The notes under the pieces were generated by a model. That model saw nothing but the letters and a program-made list of their open reading frames with translations, did not search any database and was not told the origin of the DNA. 64,000 nt of DNA. Origin: Ailurus styani. Taxonomy: Eukaryota; Chordata; Mammalia; Carnivora; Ailuridae. Positions within the stretch are counted from its first letter, which is position 1. Each line of letters opens with the position of its first letter. The stretch spans positions 5,528,623-5,592,622 of the forward strand of contig LNAC01000065.1 of assembly GCA_002007465.1 (NCBI GenBank), given 5' to 3'. Shown here piece after piece: positions 58,032 through 64,000 of this stretch. The position numbers were made by a program, and so were the translations under genes.

Positions 58032-58231
58032 CCAGGAGAAGATCCGACCATTGTGTACACAGCTATCAACACATACAAATCCAGTGACTGGTATGTCCTT
58101 TTCATCTTCGCTCTGATGACTGTTTTCTTTGTTGGCTTGGCTTCTTGGGTATGTTTTCTACTCTGCAGATAGAGGAACACTATGGAATGGTGTCATAAAG
58201 TGGCCAAGGAAGGCCCCAAGCCCAAACCCAA
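58032..58231 (+). CDS. Transmembrane exon of the cadherin-related gene, with in-frame TAG
   Basis: Acceptor 'cattttccag' ends at 58031 and donor 'aa|gtatgt' starts at 58232. The frame encodes a short extracellular stretch (PGEDPTIVYTAINTYKSSD), then a hydrophobic helix from WYVLFIFALM through FFVGLASWVCFLL, then a TAG at 58170-58172. After it the same frame continues with a basic tail (MEWCHKVAKEGPKPKPK) and phase 2. The tail resembles the juxtamembrane region of cadherin-related proteins. The clean frame on both sides of the single stop suggests a recent nonsense change, a sequence error, or an allele. Confidence 0.8.
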
Positions 58232-58984
58232 GTATGTGACTTTCTTTCTAAGCCCCTGATGTAAAGAATTGCAAACAGTTGGGTTTGGTGATCCTACTAT
58301 GAGGGCTTCTGTCTCAGTTTGCTTTTGAGGGGTACAGGGAAGGTACTTGGCATTTGAAACTCAATGGTCCCTTTTACCACCGTTTCAAACCTACACTATC
58401 TCGGAAACAACTGGAGAGCTTTCTTTAAAGAATAGCAACAGCATATTCCTGGGTTCTATCTTTGAACATCTGAAGCAGATTTTCTGTAAGGTTATATTTT
58501 AAACAAGTCAGTTTGTGAGCAGGCAAGCCAGACAACTCCCCCATATTATTTTGAGGCAAGCAGTTCATGGGCAGGTATTTGACAACCACTGGGAACCATC
58601 CTGGAGATGGGTCGTAAGTCCAGGTACCCTTTCCATACTTGTTTTGAATCTATGTGAAGCTCAGCAAAGAGGTCAAAAAAACAAATAGGAAAATACATAT
58701 GCTTTCATCACTGTCCAAAAATAATTCCTCAGGATGCAGAATACCATGACTTCGAAAATAGAGTTGGATATGAATTTGTATTAATGAAGTAGAGATAATT
58801 TATGATAGTGAGGAGAGTGGAAATGGTTAATGAGACCAGTTTATTATTCTCCATAAAGCACTTTTAAAAAAATTGGGAGGGGAGAGATGTGATAATAGTC
58901 ATGTGCTCCAAAAAATTGAAATTCTTTTCTGCCATGTGTTAGCATAATGCAGCTGATATTTCATCAAATTTTCTTTTGATGCAG
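58232..58984. other. Intron between transmembrane exon and mini-exon
   Basis: No repeat is clearly assigned. A MER5-like phrase may lie at 58385-58500 ('aactggagagctttctttaa'). Confidence 0.4.
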
Positions 58985-58986
58985 AG

Positions 58987-59004
58987 GAAGAAAGTATATT
59001 CCAG
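58987..59004 (+). CDS. 18-nt mini-exon of the cadherin tail
   Basis: The sequence between 'gatgcagag' and the strong donor 'ccag|gtaaga' adds six residues' worth of frame. Taken with the phase-2 end of the transmembrane exon it reads KKKVYSR into the next exon. If the alternative acceptor 'gcag' (58984) were used, the exon would be 20 nt and the frame downstream would be lost. The frame continuity on both sides favours the 18-nt form. Confidence 0.6.
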
Positions 59005-59834
59005 GTAAGACCTAGATTATTCATTGTCATGTGATTATTAAGAATTGTGTGGTTTTAAAAAGCCACTCATCAGATACCTGCTTTTATTTATTTTTTTCAA
59101 CAGGTAATAGTAATCAAAGGGAAAAAATTGTTACTGGAAATAGAAATAAAAACTGGAGGTTTTTACAATAAGTATCATACTGCAGTAGAAAAAAGAGGAC
59201 TAGATTTTCTCTCTAATTATTGCTCAATGGAAAGTTCTTTCATATATAGAATAAATCTGTTCAAGCATTATGAAAAGGAAATAAAGTCATTTCACCTTAC
59301 CTGCTTATGTTGAATTCCTGTGTATTACAGCACTTGGACTTCAGATCCAGTCTTAGAATTTGGCTTAGGTAAAAATTTGCCTCAAATATTATATGTATAT
59401 TCAGCAAAGACAACTCTAGGCAAATGGAAATCCAGCATTATCTACCATTACTTAACAGTAAGAATTGAAAATAGATTTTATATGCTATAGAGCTAAGTTC
59501 TTGAACCCTGAAGTTTCCTAGCAGATGGGAAAATCTACACTCCAGAGTATGTAATCCATTTTGAAATTGACTGAGGCTTATTCATTAAACCATCCACATA
59601 AACGACTATAAAGAGGTGAGGCTGGTTCCAGGAAGGATAAATGTGGAGTGAAACAAGAAAGAAAATTTTTAGTTTTACTCCTTTTTTCTCTCCACCTATC
59701 CCATTTACCGAGGACATTCCTGACCGAGTCCCAGTTGACCATGACATTGTTTCATGAGCTGGTTCTCTTTTAATGTTTTCTTCCTCTGCCTCTTCCTTTA
59801 GGAAACTGGTGCCAGCTAATCTCCTGCCCTGCTT
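59005..59834. other. Intronic unique sequence
   Basis: No exon or repeat recognised. The frame at 59128-59313 lacks a domain. Confidence 0.4.
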
Positions 59835-60205
59835 TACTAGGTCCGCCATAAAAAAATACCACAAACCAGGTGGCTTAAGCACAGAAATGTTGCTTATGGA
59901 GGCTAGAAGTCCCAAATGAAGGTGTTGGCTGGTTTGGTGTCTTCTGAAATGTCTCTCATTGGCTTACAGATGGCCGTCTTCCCCCTGTGTCTTCACAGAG
60001 CTGTCCCTCATCTATGTTGTCTGGGTCCTAAGCTCTTGTTCTGATAACAGAGCCAGTCATATTGGATTAAGGCCCACCCATGTGACCTCATTTTACCTTA
60101 CCTCTTTAAAGACTCTATCTCCAAATATAGTCACATTCTGAGGTTCTAGGAGTTAGGGCTTCAACATATGGATTTTGGTGGAAGCACAGTTCAGCCCCAT
60201 AACAC
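59835..60205 (+). repeat. Ancient interspersed repeat, same family as 43075
   Basis: 'ataccacaaaccaggtggct', 'ccccctgtgtcttcacagag' and 'ttcaacatatggattttggt' align in order with the element at 43075-43445. Confidence 0.65.
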
Positions 60206-60453
60206 CTGCCATAAGAGACTTTGCATCAGTAAAAAATCTGAGTTGAGAGAGGGCATGGCGAGCAGATGGATGTGGGGATGAAGCTGGGAGAAGACAAGAA
60301 TAGCTGAAAGTTTTTGGAGCCTAGGCTGCAAGCCCTCTGCACATAGAAAGATGAGGTGATTTTTAAGAGGTCATCTGCTTGAAGTACTCAATATAGGTTA
60401 AAACAAATTTTATCAAGCAAACTTTATTGTTAACATTTTGTGCTTTTTAAAAG

Positions 60454-60500
60454 GAAATTATTGTGTATGACTGATTTGGATGGAGAAGCCATTGATCCAG
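60454..60500 (+). CDS. Cytoplasmic-tail exon of the cadherin-related gene
   Basis: A 47-nt exon lies between 'ctttttaaaag' and 'ccag|gtatga'. In the phase set by the mini-exon it encodes KLLCMTDLDGEAIDP and leaves phase 1. It then continues without a break in the 62283 exon. The segment DGEAIDPV leading into VYKYNSRTGARKWK has the look of a conserved tail motif. Confidence 0.75.
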
Positions 60501-60930
60501 GTATGATGCTTAAGTATCTTTTGATTAAACCCATTTTTGCATTTTAGGTGCTAAACCATGTGAATGAATTACTTATTCATTATGCTTTGCACAATGAGAC
60601 TCTGTCCAAAAACAAACCATTCAAGAGCCAGGGAGGTAAGATCAATGACTGAACTACTTTTTGTCCATTCAGCATTGACTGACATTCATCACCTTTGGTC
60701 TTCTCAGTATGGAGGACATATTCACTGTGTATTTAGACCAATGCAATGGGCTTATTTTGAAGCTGGATATTCTGTGTATGACTCAGTAATTAGCTGTCAA
60801 GTTCCAACGTGCACTATTGAGTGACGACATGATTTTTTGGGTGTAGGGAGGGGTTTGTCAAGGAAATACATTCTGACCTCGCTCAGTGGCTTTGGCATAA
60901 GAATCACTTTGCATAAATGAATGGATTTTT

Positions 60931-61122
60931 TTAAAGATTTTATTTATTTATTTGACACAGAGAGAGAGATCACAAGTAGGCAGAGAGGCAGGCAGAGAGA
61001 GGAGGAAGCAGGCTCCCTGCCGAGCAGGGAGCCTGATGCGGGGCTCGATCCCAGGACCCTGACTGAGATCATGACCTGAGCCGAAGGCAGAGGCTTTAAC
61101 CCACTTAGCCACCCAAGCGCCC
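60931..61122 (-). mobile_element. Can-SINE, antisense, with target-site duplication
   Basis: aaatgaatggattttt (60915-60930) and aaatcaatggattttt (61123-61138) flank a full-length-looking copy ending 'agccacccaagcgccc'. It lies in the last intron. Confidence 0.96.
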
Positions 61123-61339
61123 AAATCAATGGATTTTTAAGAGTGGACTCAGCACATTGAAATGTTACATGACATTTAGATAACATCTATATATATTGCT
61201 ACAGATGTTGGAACACACCAGCATGGATCACATGTCCCATGGAACCCAAGATGTGATGCATATGACATTGTTTAATTCATGGAGCCTAATCAAAGTAAAA
61301 GAAGACATTGGTCCCCTACATTAGGTGGTTGGTATTTAG

Positions 61340-61545
61340 AGCTCCGTAGCAGGACAAATCTAAGTCTGCCACTTACAAGTGGTGTGGCACAGGCAAGTTA
61401 CTTAACTTCTCTGTGCCTCAGTTTCATTTCTAAAATGTGACTCAGAACACATATGTATCTCGCAAGGATGTTGAGTGGATTCAATGACTCTGCATATAGT
61501 AAATACCACAGTAAATACTCAGCTCTGTTGTTGTTGTTTTATTAA
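61340..61545 (+). repeat. MIR SINE, sense
   Basis: 'gcacaggcaagttacttaac', 'tctctgtgcctcagtttcat' and 'gtaaatactcagc' are clear MIR landmarks. Confidence 0.9.
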
Positions 61546-61739
61546 TCACATACTAGTCTCTTAAGAAATAATTGGTTGACTTCCTATTATATCAGAGTCT
61601 ATTTCCCTTATTTCTTTTCTCTTGTATATTACTCTTATTTTGTTCCTGTTTCTATAAAAGGTTGGTTGTTTAACACTCAGACACTGGGTAAGGCACAATA
61701 CTTTAGGGGCAATTAAAAAATAGTTTGACATGTTCTTTG

Positions 61740-62030
61740 TTAAACTTCTGATTTTTAAATAATTATAGACTCACAAGAAAATGAAAACAATAGTACAGAG
61801 AGGTACTAGGAACCCATCACCTTAGTTCCCCCAAAGGCAACATGTTTCATAATTATAGAACCCAAACCAGGAGAATTGACATTAGTACAATACAATTAAC
61901 TGGACTATAGACTTTACTCAGATTTGACCAGTTTTTTGCAGGCACTTATTTTCTTATATGTCTCTGTGTATAGTGTTATAACATCGGATCACCTATATAG
62001 ATTCACGTAACCACTACCACAGTCAAGAAG
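61740..62030. mobile_element. Ancient L1 3' UTR-type fragment
   Basis: 'aattatagactcacaagaaa' and 'attgacattagtacaataca' with 'gtaaccactaccacagtcaa' belong to the same old L1M-type module as 24300-24538. Confidence 0.5.
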
Positions 62031-62282
62031 AATGGTGCCTTTACCACAAAGCACTTCTCGCGTGCTAAAGAGGAAATTTTTAATGAATGTGAAATCACAT
62101 GCTGCTTCAAGTTTTGCTTCTAGTTTTTCCTTTGGTAACAAAGTACGATTTGAGAAGGCAAGCAACTCATCACTAGGCTGAGTATTTAGCAAATGCTCAG
62201 TAAACACTTTGTGGGATGAATAAATGTTTTGCAAGTTCATTATAACTCACTTTCTCTATATTTTGTGTTCTCCTCCTCACAG

Positions 62283-62419
62283 TCTCCAGGAATGTGTATA
62301 AATATAACAGCAGAACAGGTGCAAGAAAGTGGAAGGGGCCACCAGGCACCAGGAGGAGTGCATGGCAGACATACACTCGCTCCCAGAGGCCCACCTCTCT
62401 GAGGAGTCTACATCCTTAA
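62283..62419 (+). CDS. Terminal exon of the cadherin-related gene
   Basis: After acceptor 'ctcctcctcacag' the frame set by the 60454 exon reads V-SRNVYKYNSRTGARKWKGP, a basic conserved-looking tail, then a less typical serine/arginine-rich end to TAA at 62417-62419. The exact phase fit over three introns is the best evidence that this is a genuine spliced gene tail. The final ~25 residues may reflect a frameshift, because composition changes after KGP. No canonical AATAAA follows within 300 bases; one lies in an L2 3' end at about 62788. Confidence 0.75.
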
Positions 62420-63200
62420 AAATTCCTACACAAGAAGAGAGTGTTCCTGGGTCTCTGAATGATGGCTTTTTTGTGTCTTTCCCCATCGTGGGCATTTTTT
62501 TTTTTTACTTGGCTACCTAAAATTAAATTGTAGATGTGAGAATAGCTGCTTCGTTTGGTGTTTATAACTTTCTGTAACCTTCTAATTCAGGGTGTCTCGG
62601 TCAGGGCAATAGGAGGGATCAGCCTTCAGTCTCTGGGTTTTGTGGAAAACTAGAGATTGAACTGATAGATGTTCAGTGACTTTGCCTAGTGGAATGTATG
62701 CTTGTTACAACCTGAGATTTTGTTCGCTCACTGCTAGAGCCCCAACACACACTCAGCACACAGTAGGGCCTCCACACCTATTTGGTAAATAAATGAATTT
62801 GAATATACGACTTTAGATTTCCTGCCTTTAATCCAAATTGCTCATTACTCCTCTGATCCACAGAACAGAAGTGGGAATTATCTTCAGAAAATAATTTTGG
62901 GGGTTTCTGATAGTCATAAAAAATGCAGGGATTTTTTTCTTCCAGCATTTTTAAAAAGCACAATTGAGCTTGCTTTTAATTTTCTTTTAATAGCACTATG
63001 GGAATGACCACCTGAAACTTAACTTATTAATGACTTGCCAAGGAAATGTCTAACTCCAGTCTTTTCAGAGCTATGCACTTCGATAAATAAGTTTATAAAT
63101 AAGTATGAGGTCTCTGATGATCTCCCTCCTTGGATGTCAGAAGACACACCATAGCAGGAAAACAGGTTGTTGATGGTAGAGGCTAAAACCACATTCAACT
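62420..63200. other. Downstream flank with L2 3' end
   Basis: An L2 3' end, sense, is probable at 62690-62800 ('acacacagtagggc'-type phrase and 'ggtaaataaatgaattt'). No gene is recognised. Confidence 0.4.
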
Positions 63201-63495
63201 CCAAATAGAATCCAACTTAGGATATATATATTTTAATGGATTTTATTCAAAGTAAAACACACCATGAGCAATGAACTAATATTTGAGTCAGAGGATAATG
63301 GGAGGTTGGATGATCAGAAATGCCTAGATATTTATCTCCCTTTGCACGTGTACACACAGATGCTTCCTTCTCAGTCCAAAGATAACTCACCTCCCAACAA
63401 GAGACGGCACCTGAAAATAAACAAGTTCATTTTTAATTTATGTCTAGCTCAGAGGGCTCCATCCCCGGGGGGCATTATGGCATGAGGGACCTCCG
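63201..63495. other. Unique sequence
   Basis: The 73-codon frame at 63264-63485 has no domain and no splice context. Confidence 0.35.
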
Positions 63496-63499
63496 TGCA

Positions 63500-63690
63500 T
63501 TTAAAGTCTGGAGCTTGGACAAGTCATGTAGCCTCCTTGACGTTCAGCTTTCTTCTTGAGAATGGATACATTCATTACTGCCCTATTCTGATCTCGTAGC
63601 TTTGTTGTGAGAAAGAACATAGAATGGTTGAGTATCTACATTTGGCAGCACTTTTTGAACTGTAAGCACTATTTAAGTGTAAAACAGGAT
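63500..63690 (+). repeat. MIR SINE, sense, diverged
   Basis: 'agcttggacaagtcatgtag' and 'tagctttgttgtgagaaaga' follow the MIR pattern. Confidence 0.6.
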
Positions 63691-64000
63691 TAGCTTCATT
63701 AAGTCAAAATTGGCCACTGAGAGAGCAGTAGCTTGGAACACAGAGGGGGTCACGCCATGGTTCTAAGCCAACGTGCATTGGAATGGTTGGTAATTAGCTC
63801 TGCAGCTTCTGCGAAAGGAGGAGATTGCCTTGTTCCAGATGGCATCATTCTTCACCAAGGGAGAGACCAAAGACTGTCTGGGAAAATGTTCCTCCCTCTC
63901 CAGCAAGACTCTCACTGGATCAATTCCGATTAGATGGATGTAGATGTGTGGCTCTCCATCTGCCACCACTTGAGCTTTGAAGGAAAAAAAAAGCATTTAT
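63691..64000. other. Unique sequence at window end
   Basis: Two short frames on opposite strands (63733-63933, 63763-63996) overlap. Neither has a domain. Confidence 0.35.

Larger units (their letters stand above)
40830..62419 (+). pseudogene. Cadherin-related membrane protein gene, partial and probably decaying
   Basis: Seven candidate exons on the plus strand encode parts of a single-pass cadherin-related protein: cadherin-repeat pieces, a transmembrane helix and a basic cytoplasmic tail. Known cadherin repeats bind calcium at their junctions and act at the cell surface. Seen directly: cadherin-like DEDYPPN, DYE and DTEDKNDE motifs, and splice phases that join 50501-50733 to 55058-55229 and join the last four exons into one frame. 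Lesions: a SINE on one 3' splice site and an in-frame TAG after the membrane helix. Ectodomain exons are missing between 55229 and 58032, and the first exons were not found upstream. The product resembles the CDHR family; I cannot assign a member. It may be a pseudogene, or a functional gene with assembly errors or unusual splicing. Confidence 0.6.

Noticed and set aside
59128..59313. 61-codon frame between tail exons
   Set aside because: The phase chain from 58987 to 60454 needs no exon here and the frame has no domain.
60564..60824. 86-codon frame after the 60454 exon, beginning near an 'ag'
   Set aside because: Joining 60454 to an acceptor at about 60548 gives a stop after only a few residues, whereas 62283 continues the tail motif in the same phase.

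Overview
This is a vertebrate nuclear window from a carnivoran mammal. The decisive evidence is about twenty-five tRNA-derived Can-SINE copies on both strands (box-B-like head with the 'cctgggtggctcag' core, CT-rich middle, AAATAAATAAAATCT tail), a family confined to Carnivora. The 'GGCAGAGAGGCAGGCAG' body of several copies (14677, 46858, 50301, 56232, 60931) fits a caniform, probably a musteloid (weasel, otter or badger type); that finer placement is inference. There is no operon, no CRISPR array and no bacterial-type gene density. Most short open frames are chance frames or decayed LINE-1 sequence.

Layout. 1-12 kb is a LINE-1 graveyard: a 5'-truncated carnivore L1 (1250-3495), a separate L1 3' tail (3500-3660), an older L1 (3660-5575), and a three-layer nest at 8900-12226 (young L1 tail inside an older L1 inside a SINE). 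12.2-16.1 kb is mostly unique and holds a local duplication, only one copy of which carries a SINE. 16.1-20.6 kb is an ancient L1/HAL1-type element invaded by a younger L1 that keeps its 5' UTR but has lost most of ORF1 and ORF2, and by a short U4 snRNA retropseudogene with a target-site duplication. 20.6-40 kb is intergenic or intronic, with SINEs, MIRs, a long antisense L2 (23.5-26.0 kb) cut by a Tigger-type DNA element, and unique stretches.

40.8-62.4 kb on the plus strand holds the only protein-coding signal I can support: scattered exons of a cadherin-related single-pass membrane protein. I see one exon with a cadherin strand motif (40830-40995), a cadherin-repeat exon (50501-50733), the exon after it with a calcium-linker motif (55058-55229), a transmembrane exon (58032-58231), an 18-nt mini-exon (58987-59004), and two tail exons (60454-60500, 62283-62419) ending in TAA. 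Splice phases join 50501 to 55058, and the last four exons join into one frame. Two lesions suggest decay: an antisense SINE has landed on the 3' splice site of the 50501 exon and duplicated it, and an in-frame TAG follows the membrane segment. At least one ectodomain exon could not be found.

I did not find a convincing new biological system. The most informative observations are the SINE-hit splice acceptor, the phase-consistent cadherin tail exons, the tailless U4 retrocopy, and microsatellites that arose at the same codon position of ORF2 in three separate L1 copies.
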